Origin: Mucilaginibacter sp. PAMB04168
Lineage (GTDB): Bacteria; Bacteroidota; Bacteroidia; Sphingobacteriales; Sphingobacteriaceae
Assembly: GCF_039634365.2 (NCBI RefSeq)
Contig: NZ_CP155079.2
Coordinates: 2,790,001-2,854,000 of the forward strand
Direction: 5' to 3'
DNA: 64,000 nt
Shown here piece by piece: positions 52,008 to 61,206 of the stretch. The stretch's first letter is position 1, and each line of letters starts with the position of its first letter. The notes under the pieces are model-generated. The model was given only the letters and a program-made list of their open reading frames with translations, searched no databases and was not told the origin of the DNA. The position numbers and the translations under genes are program-made.

Positions 52008-53363
52008 TTACTTGAGGAAATTCCTATACCAATATCCAGAATTTTTTATGGTGCGTTGTTGGGTTTCGAAATCAATATGCACCAAACCAAATCTCGGGCG
52101 GTAGCCCTCAGCCCACTCAAAATTATCTGTGAGTGTCCATATAAAGTAACCATCTACTGGGCATCCCTCCTGTTTTGCTCTCAGTAACTGTTGTAAATTA
52201 TCTTGTATATATTGGATACGCAAAATATCGTTTAAACGTGTATCCTGTAAGGTGTCTTTGAATGCCGCACCATTTTCGGTAATAAGTATGCGTTTAATTT
52301 GCGGATAAGCGCTAAACTTTTTTAAAATCTCATACATGGCCTGTGGGTAAACCTCCCACCCCATTTCCGTTAAAGGCACATTGCGTGTTTTAGCTTCAAC
52401 CAATTTAGCGCTGATGTACGGAGTAAAGAACGAATGCTTAACCACCTCACGCGTATAGTTTTGCAAACCTATAAAGTCGAAATCAAATGCTAAAGCGTCT
52501 TCGTCGCCTGGCTTAAAATACTTTTCTAGCTTTTGCAGTACCGGCAAATCTGCAATCGGGTACCCTAAGCCAAGAAGTGGCTCTATATATAGCCGGTTTA
52601 TTAATACGTCGGCGCGCTTTGCTGCTGCCACGTCATTAGCTTTAGCACTATAAGGTTCAATGTGAGAACAGGAAAATGTATTACCGATTACCACATCAGG
52701 AAGCAAGCTGCGTAATTTACGCGCACCAGCTGCTATACTTAAAGTAACATGGTGTACCGCCGGTAAAAAGTTTTTTAAGCCCGTACGGCCTGGTGCATGT
52801 AAGCCTAAAAAGTAACCGGCACCTGTAAATACCGCCGGCTCGTTCATCACCATCCAATGTTTAACCCGGTCGCCAAAGTGCTTGGCACACAGCTCCACAA
52901 AGCCCGAAAACCATTCTATACTTTCCCTGTTGGTCCAGCCTCCCCTATTTTCAAGGGTTTGTGGTAAGTCCCAGTGGTAAAGAGTAAGCCATGGTTCTAC
53001 CCCTTGTTGTAAGCAATAATCAATAACCTTATTATAAAAGTTTATACCGTCTTGGTTAACAATGCCTGTTCCATCAGGCAAAATACGCGACCAGGCTATA
53101 GAGAAGCGAAAATTAGGTATATTAAGCTGTTTGATCAGGTCTATGTCCTGCTCATAACGGTTATAAAAATCACAGGCAACAAAGGCATTCTGATTTCCGT
53201 GAACTTTACCTTTTTTTTGCGTAAAGGTGTCCCATATAGATGGCCCTTTTCCGTTAGCATTCCATGCGCCCTCTGTTTGAAACGCAGCGGTAGAAACTCC
53301 CCAATGAAAATTGGGACCGAATAAATGCTTATTGAAAGAATTGGTAGTATGATGAATATCCAT
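52008..53363 (-). CDS. Family 1 glycoside hydrolase (beta-glucosidase)
   Basis: Retaining beta-glycosidase, 451 residues, a (beta/alpha)8 barrel. The acid/base Glu lies in WMVMNEPAVFTGAGYF (about 166-181) and the nucleophile Glu in ILITENGAAF (about 355-364). Other family marks are NFRFSIAWSRILPDGTG near residue 75 and WTLTDNFEWAEGYRPRFGLV near the C-terminus. No signal peptide, so it acts on imported sugars in the cytoplasm. Isolated gene; the substrate is likely a beta-glucoside or beta-galactoside. Confidence 0.94.
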   Translation of the reverse strand: MDIHHTTNSFNKHLFGPNFHWGVSTAAFQTEGAWNANGKGPSIWDTFTQKKGKVHGNQNAFVACDFYNRYEQDIDLIKQLNIPNFRFSIAWSRILPDGTGIVNQDGINFYNKVIDYCLQQGVEPWLTLYHWDLPQTLENRGGWTNRESIEWFSGFVELCAKHFGDRVKHWMVMNEPAVFTGAGYFLGLHAPGRTGLKNFLPAVHHVTLSIAAGARKLRSLLPDVVIGNTFSCSHIEPYSAKANDVAAAKRADVLINRLYIEPLLGLGYPIADLPVLQKLEKYFKPGDEDALAFDFDFIGLQNYTREVVKHSFFTPYISAKLVEAKTRNVPLTEMGWEVYPQAMYEILKKFSAYPQIKRILITENGAAFKDTLQDTRLNDILRIQYIQDNLQQLLRAKQEGCPVDGYFIWTLTDNFEWAEGYRPRFGLVHIDFETQQRTIKNSGYWYRNFLK

Positions 53364-53593
53364 TTACATAACCCGAACTATATCAGGGTCAAATTGTTCA
53401 TAATAAATGGATATTGACAGTAAATCGTTTATCCACTAATGAATAAAGGATGATTTGAAGCTGCGCAACACCATCCATTCTTTTACGCTTACCAGTAGCG
53501 ATTTAATTAATTGTAATGCTTTCATAAGTGTCCCGGTTTCGAATTAATACGAAGTTACGGGCCAAGCATTAACGCTAAGTTAAGCGCGGGTTA

Positions 53594-54781
53594 TTATTGT
53601 TGTACATCCAGCAGCTCAGTCTGAGTAGAATATACACTTTGCACCCGGTCGCGCAAGTTGTACGACGAAGCCATAACCTCACCGTAAGCGCCCGCCGTTC
53701 TAACAGCGATTAAATCACCCCTTTTAGATTCGGGCAAAGCAACATCTGTTCTGAAACTGTCAGTACTTTCACAAATCGGACCAACCACATCATAATTAAC
53801 TGTTGCTGCTTCGGTTCCATGCAATCGCGTTAAATTCTCGATGTGGTGATAAGCCTGGTAAAGCATGGGCCGTATCAACTCAGTCATACCTGCATCCAGC
53901 ACCAAAAAATTCTTTTTCTGACCATTTTTTACATAAAGTACCCGGGATACCAACGATGCCGATTGTGCCACCAATGCGCGGCCCAGTTCAAAATGCACTT
54001 CCTGTCCCGGCTTCACTTTTAAGTGATCGCGATATATTTTGAAAAAGCTGTTAAAGTCGCCAATTGGGTTATTATCGGGCTGATAGTAATCTACCCCTAA
54101 ACCACCGCCTACATTTAACACTTTAACCGGCATGTTCTGCTGCTCAAACCAATTGCTTAACTCATTTACCCTACCGCAAAGATTTTTGAAAACATCAAGA
54201 TTTGTTATTTGCGAGCCAACATGAAAATGTATGCCTGTGAAATCTAAATTATCGCAGCTTTTCAAGGTAGTTATCACATCGTCAAGTTGCCAGGTATTAA
54301 TGCCAAATTTGTTCTCTTCTAAGCCGGTGGTAATAAAATGATGGGTATGTGCATCCACATTAGGATTTATCCGAATAGCTACACGGGCAACTTTGCCTTT
54401 AACTGCCGCCAGTTCATTAATGATTTCCAATTCCTGAACAGACTCGACATTAAAGCAAAATATTTCAGCATCCAGCGCCGCGTTGATTTCACGGTCGGAC
54501 TTGCCTACACCCGCGAATACCACTTTGTTTTTATCAAAACCCTGCGCTATGGCTTCCTTAACTTCGTTGCCGCTCACACAATCGGCACCCATGCCCGCTG
54601 CCTGTATAATTTGCAGCACTTTAGGATTAAAGTTGGCTTTCAGTGCATAATGCACGTGGTAATTGTGTGGCTGTGCAGCTGCGATACAAGCAGCTACTGT
54701 TTGCTGAAGCAAATCAAGATCGTAGTAATAAAAAGGGGTTTCCAGTTGATTGAAATGGGCTATGCTGGTTTTAGAGAACAT
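53594..54781 (-). CDS. lysA: Diaminopimelate decarboxylase
   Basis: PLP-dependent decarboxylase converting meso-diaminopimelate to L-lysine, the last step of lysine synthesis. The 395-residue protein is a type IV alanine-racemase-fold barrel: YALKANFNPKVLQIIQAAG carries the PLP lysine (about residue 47), and IHFHVGSQITNLDVF is the His region. GGGLGVDYYQPD is the phosphate-binding loop, then VVGPICESTDSF and AYGEVMASSYNLRDR near the end. It is a few residues shorter than usual. Isolated gene. Confidence 0.93.
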   Translation of the reverse strand: MFSKTSIAHFNQLETPFYYYDLDLLQQTVAACIAAAQPHNYHVHYALKANFNPKVLQIIQAAGMGADCVSGNEVKEAIAQGFDKNKVVFAGVGKSDREINAALDAEIFCFNVESVQELEIINELAAVKGKVARVAIRINPNVDAHTHHFITTGLEENKFGINTWQLDDVITTLKSCDNLDFTGIHFHVGSQITNLDVFKNLCGRVNELSNWFEQQNMPVKVLNVGGGLGVDYYQPDNNPIGDFNSFFKIYRDHLKVKPGQEVHFELGRALVAQSASLVSRVLYVKNGQKKNFLVLDAGMTELIRPMLYQAYHHIENLTRLHGTEAATVNYDVVGPICESTDSFRTDVALPESKRGDLIAVRTAGAYGEVMASSYNLRDRVQSVYSTQTELLDVQQ

Positions 54782-55042
54782 ACTGCTTTATTGTCTTAAT
54801 TAGAGGCCATAAAAGTAAGGTTTATCTATGTGTTTTTTGTTTAGCTTATAATTTAATTTGGAGGTATGAATCGTGAATTCTAAGCCTTTGGTTGACTCAC
54901 CTGCCCTTCAACACTGAAAAACTACTTTTTACCTAACTTACATACGATAAGAAAATTCAGTTCGAATTAGTGCAACCAATTATATTCGATAGTGACCTTA
55001 CATAAAAACAATAAACATTAAAGCGTTGTAATAGGAAAGTGT

Positions 55043-55050
55043 TAATTTTG
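55043..55050 (+). promoter_or_regulatory. -7 element (TAatTTTG) before the metal locus
   Basis: A TAnnTTTG match only 5 nt before the ATG at 55056. No convincing -33 box is present, so the assignment is weak. If real, the transcript would begin at or next to the start codon. Confidence 0.35.
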
Positions 55051-55055
55051 TGCCA

Positions 55056-55427
55056 ATGTTTAAACGGTTTTTAGCCTTACTTTTAATTTGCATAATAATC
55101 ACCGCTAACTTTACGCGGCTCTTTATTTACGCAGGCTTTGAAGTAAATCAAAAATACATTGCCGAAAAGCTTTGTGAAAATCGTGCTAAACCCTGGCTTA
55201 ACTGTAACGGCCGCTGTTATCTGATGAAAAAGATTAAACAGGCCGAAGAAAAAGAACGTAGTGCCGAGCACCAAACACAAAAAAGCCTTTACCAGGACGT
55301 GTATTTCGCTTCTGGCTTTTCATTTAAATTTTATGCTCAATTACTGCGTCTCATCCCCGGCAATTACCAGGTGATGTCAACACAACAGGTAAGCCAATCT
55401 ATCCTTCGCCCTCCGCAAGTGGCTTAA
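55056..55427 (+). CDS. Small membrane protein with C-x9-C-x3-C motif, metal-locus head
   Basis: A 123-residue protein with one N-terminal membrane helix (about 6-27: LALLLICIIITANFTRLFIY) and a periplasmic part. Three cysteines (Cys40, Cys50, Cys54 in LCENRAKPWLNCNGRCYLMK) form a compact C-x9-C-x3-C cluster that could bind Cu or Zn or form a disulfide. The rest is basic and helical (KKIKQAEEKERSAEHQTQKS). I recognise this architecture from Bacteroidota loci beside TonB-dependent receptors, but no function is assigned. It sits 221 nt upstream of the receptor gene, on the same strand. Confidence 0.68.
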   Translation: MFKRFLALLLICIIITANFTRLFIYAGFEVNQKYIAEKLCENRAKPWLNCNGRCYLMKKIKQAEEKERSAEHQTQKSLYQDVYFASGFSFKFYAQLLRLIPGNYQVMSTQQVSQSILRPPQVA

Positions 55428-55648
55428 TTATTTTAAGATTTTATTGACTACAAATTTGGTTCTGCTTTGAGGCTAATAAGCATGTTATAAAGTTGCTTAA
55501 TAGTTAACGTAGTAGCATCCCAATCTTAAACCGGAATGGCAACAACTAAGCTATACATTACGGTATATGCTCTATCGTCAAAAAATCGCATAACACATTG
55601 TAAAATAATTTAGTAACAACCTAAAGGCACTTTGCCTAATTATTCTTT

Positions 55649-57994
55649 ATGCGGAAAATTATATTATACCTTTTACTATATATACCCTTATGTCTATCGG
55701 CTCAAACTGGTACGCATGGAAATGTAGTTGATGCCATAACACATGAACCATTGTCTGGCGTAACAGTAAGTAGTGCAGACAGTAGCTCTAAAAGCAATAT
55801 CAGCACAATCACCAATCGTTTTGGCGAATTTAACATTGCTCTTTCTTCGAGGCTGCGTTTTACCTATATGGGTTACACCACCCAAATTATGAAAATAAAC
55901 CCGGGTGATGCCAAGATCAGTGTGAGCTTATCACCTTCGGCTGTCGATTTGCAGCCGGTCATAATTTCGGCCAGCCGTGAAGGACAAGCACGTGAAAACG
56001 CCCCTATTGCGATTAGCAAGATTAACACGGTGCAAATTCAGGACACAAAAGCTACTGCCTTATACCAGCTTTTGAACAAGGTTGCCGGCGTATACATGGT
56101 TAATCTCGGTAATGAGCAGCACACCATGGCCATCAGGCAACCTATCACCTATAACGCCTTGTATCTTTATATGGAAGATGGCCTGCCTATACGGCCTACA
56201 GGCATTTTTAACCACAATGCTTTGTACGAGATAAATATGAACAGTGTAAAGGATATTGAGGTAATCAAAGGTCCAGCATCATCATTATATGGTAGCAACT
56301 CAATTGGCGGAGCAGTAAATTTTATTACGCAAAATCCACCAACCGGTTATGCCGGACGCTTACAATTACAGGGCGATAACTATCATTACAGGCGCGTTGA
56401 TGCCGACGGTGGCTTTACCAGCGGAAAGTTTGGTTTATATGTTGGCGGCTATATTGCCCACCAAGCCGATAGCTGGCAGGATTATTCAGACTTTGACAAG
56501 TACTCGGCCAGCTTAAAAACCACCTATGATTTTACTTCGGCAACCCATCTTACTGTATCAGGATCATACAACTACCTGAACACCCAAACGCCCGGCAGCC
56601 TGGATAGCCTCAGATTTTATAACCGTAGTTATAGCAGCAACCAGCAATTTACTTATCGTAGGGTTAAAGCTTTAAGAGCCAATGCGAGGTTAGATCATGC
56701 CTGGAGCAGCAAAGCACAAACATTTGTAACGCTATATTTCCGCAATAATTCGACTGCACAGTTGCCCAGCTACTTTATTTCTGATGTGCGCAGTAGTACC
56801 GGCCAGTATGTAAGCTCGAATGGGCAGGTTAACGACCAACGTTTCAATAGCTACGGGTTACTTGCACAGCACCGTTTAAATTTCAACTTTTTAAACTCCA
56901 GATTAATTGCCGGTGTGTATCTCGATAATAGTCCAAGCTCGTTTTATGCACAAGCGTTAAGTATACAAAAAGACGTGGCTAATAATTTTTATACAGGGTA
57001 CAGTAACACTGGTACTTATATCGATGATTACCGCATTAAATTATTCAATACGGCAGCTTACGCCCAGTACGAGATTAAACCGGCTGAGCCGCTACGCATT
57101 GTGATGGGGCTACGTTATGACCGAGTGAATTATAACTTTAAAAATGGATTACCGCCCAGTAATACCAAATACAAACAGCAGCAAACCAATAACTTTGACG
57201 TTTTAGCGCCTAAACTTGGTTTAACATACAATTTAGGTAACCATAAAGGCTTATACGCCAACTATAGTTTAGGCTTTCAACCTCCCGAAACAGGCGACTT
57301 ATTCAGCTCGCGGCAGCAAGTGCCTTTAAAACAGGCTACCTTTAATAATTATGAGGTAGGCGGCTGGTTCACCATGCTAAATAATAAGCTATATGCGGAA
57401 GTGAGTTTGTATGACCTGGAAGGCAAAAATGAGATTATTAGCCAGCTGCTTCCGGATAATACCACACAAAATCAAAATGCAGGAGCTACACAGCATCGCG
57501 GTATTGAGTATACACTTACCTACCTGCCTGTACAACAACTTGCCCTTCGCTTTAGCGGAACTAATGCCTACCACACTTACAAAGACTATAGCGAGGTAAG
57601 CACAAACTTTGGCACAGGGCAAACCCAGGTCACCGTTTACAATGGTAAGCGCATGAGCAATGCCCCCAGTTGGATTGCAAACGCCGAGCTTACTTATAAA
57701 CCGGCATTTTTGCATGGTTTTCGAGCAGCAACTGAATGGCAGCACATAAATCAATATTATACAAATCCGGCTAATAGCAAGCGTTATAATGGCTATAACG
57801 TTGCTAACCTGCGTTTGGGATATGACTTTAAGCAACAAGTCTTGAAAGGTGCCGGCATCTGGTTCAATGCCCTGAACATAACCAATGAACTTTATGCTAC
57901 CTCGGTAACCAGCAACCAGTATGGCGACACATATTATGCTGCTCCTCCGCGTACGTACACGTTAGGCATTAGCTATTCATTTTCAAAATATTAA
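55649..57994 (+). CDS. TonB-dependent receptor with carboxypeptidase-like domain
   Basis: Outer-membrane active importer of 781 residues. A signal peptide (about 1-19, ending LSAQ) precedes an N-terminal carboxypeptidase-regulatory-like domain (about 22-105: GNVVDAITHEPLSGVTVSSA). The plug follows (about 115-230, with INMNSVKDIEVIKGPASSLY and GSNSIGGAVNF), then a 22-strand barrel ending in YTLGISYSFSKY with C-terminal Tyr. The receptor is of the siderophore/copper type rather than the SusC type. It is immediately followed by a PepSY protein (2 nt gap) and metal-binding lipoproteins, so the cargo is probably a metal; copper is the best guess. Confidence 0.9.
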   Translation: MRKIILYLLLYIPLCLSAQTGTHGNVVDAITHEPLSGVTVSSADSSSKSNISTITNRFGEFNIALSSRLRFTYMGYTTQIMKINPGDAKISVSLSPSAVDLQPVIISASREGQARENAPIAISKINTVQIQDTKATALYQLLNKVAGVYMVNLGNEQHTMAIRQPITYNALYLYMEDGLPIRPTGIFNHNALYEINMNSVKDIEVIKGPASSLYGSNSIGGAVNFITQNPPTGYAGRLQLQGDNYHYRRVDADGGFTSGKFGLYVGGYIAHQADSWQDYSDFDKYSASLKTTYDFTSATHLTVSGSYNYLNTQTPGSLDSLRFYNRSYSSNQQFTYRRVKALRANARLDHAWSSKAQTFVTLYFRNNSTAQLPSYFISDVRSSTGQYVSSNGQVNDQRFNSYGLLAQHRLNFNFLNSRLIAGVYLDNSPSSFYAQALSIQKDVANNFYTGYSNTGTYIDDYRIKLFNTAAYAQYEIKPAEPLRIVMGLRYDRVNYNFKNGLPPSNTKYKQQQTNNFDVLAPKLGLTYNLGNHKGLYANYSLGFQPPETGDLFSSRQQVPLKQATFNNYEVGGWFTMLNNKLYAEVSLYDLEGKNEIISQLLPDNTTQNQNAGATQHRGIEYTLTYLPVQQLALRFSGTNAYHTYKDYSEVSTNFGTGQTQVTVYNGKRMSNAPSWIANAELTYKPAFLHGFRAATEWQHINQYYTNPANSKRYNGYNVANLRLGYDFKQQVLKGAGIWFNALNITNELYATSVTSNQYGDTYYAAPPRTYTLGISYSFSKY

Positions 57995-57996
57995 TT

Positions 57997-59454
57997 ATGG
58001 AAGTTCAGTTACAACCCAAAACAGCCAAGCGGAAGTTTTATAAATGGCACCGCGTTATTGGTTTGATAAGCCTGGTGCCCATAATATTTTGGACTGTTAG
58101 TGGCCTTTCCCACCCTTTCATGTCAAACTGGTTTAGGCCTTTTATTCCGCAGGAAGTATTTAAGCCACTCAGCCAGCAACAAATGGCCCCAAAGCTTTCC
58201 TTACAGCAAATTATGGATAAAAACCAGGCGGTCGAGATCAGGAACTTTAGTTTGGTACACTTTGCAAAAGGCACCTACTATCAATTGCTAAAACGCGATA
58301 GTTCTTACAGTTATTATTCTGCTACCGATGGCAGCATTTTGCCTAACGGCGATCAACAATACGCCATTTACCTTGCCCGGTATTTTACGCAAGACTCAGT
58401 TTCTGCTATTAAAAGTACCGTGTTGCAAAAAAGCTATGACGACAATTATGCACCTATTAATCGCCTCTTACCGGTTTGGAAAATCTCTTTAAAAAGAGCC
58501 GATGGAATGGACGTTTATATAGAAACCAGCCAAAGCCGCCTGGGAACGTTCAACAACAACACCCGTAAAACATTTTTATGGATTTTTAAACAGTTTCACA
58601 ACTGGCAATTTTTGGGAGATTTAGCAGGAGAAACATTCCGCATTGTTGTACTGCTAATTATTGTCTCGTTCATGCTGTTGTCCTTACTTTCGGGCATAAT
58701 TGTATACGGACTTTTTTGGAACCGCTTTAAACAGATCAGACTAAAACAAGAAGCAAACGGACGGCACAATAATCGCTTTGTACACCGCTTCCACCGTCAG
58801 CTAGGTTTAATCGTGTCGTTTGTAATGCTTTGCTTCGTAATAAGCGGAGGGTTTCATTTATGGGTTAAATTACAAAACCAGGGTGCCGCACAAAAACCCT
58901 TTGAGCAACTAATCAATCGGTCTGACTTAGGAGCCAGCAATCTGAATTTGGTTATAGCTGATAGTTTAATTAAGCGCATAAGTATAATAAAATTCAATGG
59001 GCTTGCGTATTATCAGGTACTCAATAACAAAAAAGAGTATTTGTATATAAATGCAGTAAACGGTAGTATTCTTGATGGTGGAGACAATAAATTTGCACAG
59101 TATTTGGCCGGTTACTTTGGCAACAAATCCCATCAGTATCACAAATTGCTGCTAAACACCGAACCTGTTAAGCAATTTACAGAGGAATACGGCTTTATTA
59201 ACAAACGCTTGCCGGTTGTTAAAGTAAGTTACCCGCACAATGAAGACTGGTATATCGAAACCTCTTCTGCAAAGCTAGCTACAAAAGTTGCCGGTATTGA
59301 CCGTACCGAAGGTTTCTCATTCATCTTTTTACACAAATACTTTGGTATGACTTGGGCTGGCAAAAACATTCGAGACATAGTTAGCATGTTGGCTGCAGCC
59401 GGTGTGTTAGTTGTATCTTTGTTTGGTTTTGCAGCTTTTTTAAAAAACAAATAA
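57997..59454 (+). CDS. PepSY domain-containing inner-membrane protein
   Basis: A 485-residue integral membrane protein of the PepSY-associated TM family with about four helices (about 21-43, 214-240, 267-290, 462-480). Two periplasmic PepSY-like modules lie between them (about 65-200 and 320-450: FAKGTYYQLLKRDSSYSYY and FNGLAYYQVLNNKKEYLYIN). These proteins are commonly paired with TonB-dependent receptors for iron or copper chelates, with a proposed reductase or accessory-permease role. Here the ATG follows the receptor stop by 2 nt and its own stop is 1 nt before the next ATG. Confidence 0.88.
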   Translation: MEVQLQPKTAKRKFYKWHRVIGLISLVPIIFWTVSGLSHPFMSNWFRPFIPQEVFKPLSQQQMAPKLSLQQIMDKNQAVEIRNFSLVHFAKGTYYQLLKRDSSYSYYSATDGSILPNGDQQYAIYLARYFTQDSVSAIKSTVLQKSYDDNYAPINRLLPVWKISLKRADGMDVYIETSQSRLGTFNNNTRKTFLWIFKQFHNWQFLGDLAGETFRIVVLLIIVSFMLLSLLSGIIVYGLFWNRFKQIRLKQEANGRHNNRFVHRFHRQLGLIVSFVMLCFVISGGFHLWVKLQNQGAAQKPFEQLINRSDLGASNLNLVIADSLIKRISIIKFNGLAYYQVLNNKKEYLYINAVNGSILDGGDNKFAQYLAGYFGNKSHQYHKLLLNTEPVKQFTEEYGFINKRLPVVKVSYPHNEDWYIETSSAKLATKVAGIDRTEGFSFIFLHKYFGMTWAGKNIRDIVSMLAAAGVLVVSLFGFAAFLKNK

Positions 59455-59455
59455 C

Positions 59456-59644
59456 ATGAAAAAATTAAGCATTCTTTGCCTGATGATTACTTTAGCTGCG
59501 TGCAATCAATCATCACAAACCAAAACCATAGCGCCGAATAACGAAGACAAAACTGTTTATACCTGCACTATGCACCCAGATGTAAAGGCAGATAAGCCAG
59601 GCATTTGCCCACAATGTGGAATGGACTTAGTTGAAAAGAATTAA
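59456..59644 (+). CDS. Heavy-metal-binding-domain lipoprotein
   Basis: A 62-residue lipoprotein: signal with lipobox LAAC (lipidated Cys16), a short Asn/Ser/Thr linker, and a heavy-metal-binding domain (about 33-60). The motif is YTCTMHPDV, then PGICPQCGMDLV, with Cys37, His40, Cys51, Cys54 and Met56 as candidate ligands. The domain is found at the N-terminus of copper/heavy-metal exporters (CusB/CzcB-like) and P-type ATPases. Free-standing lipoprotein copies are common in Bacteroidota. It starts 1 nt after the PepSY gene. Confidence 0.86.
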   Translation: MKKLSILCLMITLAACNQSSQTKTIAPNNEDKTVYTCTMHPDVKADKPGICPQCGMDLVEKN

Positions 59645-59656
59645 AAGAACCTCATT

Positions 59657-60058
59657 ATGAAATTATATATCTTATTGGCATCAATAACACTATTAGCAAC
59701 TGCATGCACCGACACTAAAAAGCAGGAAAAGGAAGCGCTAAGCAAAGTAATCGAAATACATGACAAAGCCATGGCTCATGATGAGCAGGCTGTAAGGAAT
59801 AAGATGCTGTTGGATAGCTTGATTAAAAACAACGCAGACGAAGCCGCCAAAGTTACGCCTGTGGTTAACAGTCTTAGTATCGCAGATAAGGCAATGGAAG
59901 ACTGGATGCATCAGTTTAATGCCGATAATACAGGCAAATCTCACGAGGAAGTTATGCAATACCTGGACGACCAAAAAAAGAAAGTTAGCAAGATAAATAA
60001 CCAGCTAGCTACAGCCGTTAACCAATCAAACCAACTTATAAGTACTTTAAAAAAATGA
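59657..60058 (+). CDS. Helical lipoprotein of the metal locus
   Basis: A 133-residue lipoprotein: lipobox LATAC (Cys17), then a mostly helical, charged periplasmic domain (about 25-133). It has several His and Met residues (IEIHDKAMAHDEQAV, DWMHQFNADNTGKSHEEVMQ) that could bind a metal, and a coiled-coil-like end (KKKVSKINNQLATAVNQSNQ). No domain is recognised. It is positioned 12 nt after the metal-binding lipoprotein and overlaps the SCO gene by 4 nt (ATGA), so it is translated with its neighbours. Confidence 0.72.
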   Translation: MKLYILLASITLLATACTDTKKQEKEALSKVIEIHDKAMAHDEQAVRNKMLLDSLIKNNADEAAKVTPVVNSLSIADKAMEDWMHQFNADNTGKSHEEVMQYLDDQKKKVSKINNQLATAVNQSNQLISTLKK

Positions 60059-60708
60059 AATTGATTAACTTAACTTTTATCACTGCTTTGATTTGGAGTT
60101 CGTGTACACAAAATAAAAGCAATACTATACTACCCATATACGGTAACCGCGAGCCTATAACCAAAACGGTGAACAGAAAAACGGTAACTGATACCGTTTA
60201 CCAAACCATACCCGATTTTAAGTTTGTGAACCAATATGGCAAAGAAATAACACGCAAATCTTTAGACGGCAGTATTTATGTAGCCGATTTCTTTTTTACA
60301 AGTTGCCCATCTATTTGCCCGGTTATGCACCGCAACATGCTCAATGTTTACAATGAATTTAAAACTTCGGGCAATGTTAAAATTATATCGCATAGCATCG
60401 ATCCCAAACATGATAGCGTGCCTGTATTAAAAAGCTATGCCGAAAAACTAGGCATCACCGGTAACAATTGGTGGTTTTTGCAAGGAGATAAAGAAGCTAC
60501 ATACAAATTGGCCGGAAACTATTTAACCGCAGTACAAGAAGACAAGAATGCCCCGGGTGGCTTTGTACATGCGGGGTATTTTATATTAGTTGATAAGCAA
60601 AAACGCATTCGTGGTACTTATGACGGCACAAATGCCGACGAGGTGCAAAAGCTAATCGGCGATATTAAAACACTTCAAAATGAGACTTCAAACAGTATAG
60701 CACAATGA
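60055..60708 (+). CDS. SCO1/SenC family copper chaperone
   Basis: Thioredoxin-fold protein that delivers copper to the CuA centre of cytochrome oxidase or handles thiols there. In 217 residues the copper-site motif CxxxC is in SCPSICPVMHRNM (about 83-87) and the histidine ligand is in GGFVHAGYFILVDK (about 171). A hydrophobic N-terminus ending ALIWSSC could be a weak lipoprotein signal or an anchor. All three copper ligands are retained, so copper handling is plausible. It overlaps the previous gene and the next cytochrome gene by 4 nt each. Confidence 0.9.
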   Translation: MKLINLTFITALIWSSCTQNKSNTILPIYGNREPITKTVNRKTVTDTVYQTIPDFKFVNQYGKEITRKSLDGSIYVADFFFTSCPSICPVMHRNMLNVYNEFKTSGNVKIISHSIDPKHDSVPVLKSYAEKLGITGNNWWFLQGDKEATYKLAGNYLTAVQEDKNAPGGFVHAGYFILVDKQKRIRGTYDGTNADEVQKLIGDIKTLQNETSNSIAQ

Positions 60709-61121
60709 AACTGAAAGTTATCTTTGTTCTTTTAGGCGCAATCATCGTATTGGCATACTCTTGCCAAAGCGAGCAAAAACTAGAATTTATGCGCTACTAT
60801 ACATCAGGTCAACAACTGTACAAAACGCGTTGTCAGAATTGCCATGGTCCGCAAGGCGAAGGTTTGGCCGCTCTCATACCGCCGCTCACCGATTCGCTGT
60901 TCCTGAAAAACAACCGCAGCAAATTAGCATGTTATGTCAAAAACGGTTTAAAACTACCCATACTTGTCAATAGTAAAGCTTACAACGGGCAAATGCCGCC
61001 TGCTGACCTTACCCCGGTCGAAATTGCTCAGGTACTTACTTATGTACAAAATTCATTTGGAAATAATCAGGGGCTCCATTCAATTGAACAAGTAAATAAA
61101 GACTTAAACAATTGTAATTGA
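60705..61121 (+). CDS. Monohaem class I cytochrome c (possible lipoprotein)
   Basis: A 138-residue electron carrier. The haem is attached at CxxCH in CQNCHGPQGEG (Cys43, Cys46, His47), with Met97 in YNGQMPP as the probable axial ligand. The N-terminal hydrophobic segment ends in VLAYSC (Cys20), a weak lipobox that could anchor it in the membrane. Such cytochromes work as small carriers to oxidases or as metal-site partners. It is the last gene of the metal locus and overlaps the SCO gene by 4 nt. Confidence 0.9.
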   Translation: MKLKVIFVLLGAIIVLAYSCQSEQKLEFMRYYTSGQQLYKTRCQNCHGPQGEGLAALIPPLTDSLFLKNNRSKLACYVKNGLKLPILVNSKAYNGQMPPADLTPVEIAQVLTYVQNSFGNNQGLHSIEQVNKDLNNCN

Positions 61122-61197
61122 GATTGATAACCACAATTATCTAACCGGGCCAGATCACTTTCTGCATGATTGTTAACGCAGGCCATACGAAAAGCAG

Positions 61198-61205
61198 TAT
61201 CTTTG
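61198..61205 (+). promoter_or_regulatory. rnpB -7 element (TAtcTTTG)
   Basis: Consensus -7 element just before the predicted RNase P RNA 5' end; the -33 box is not clear (the nearest ATTG is 25 nt upstream). Confidence 0.5.
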
Positions 61206-61206
61206 C

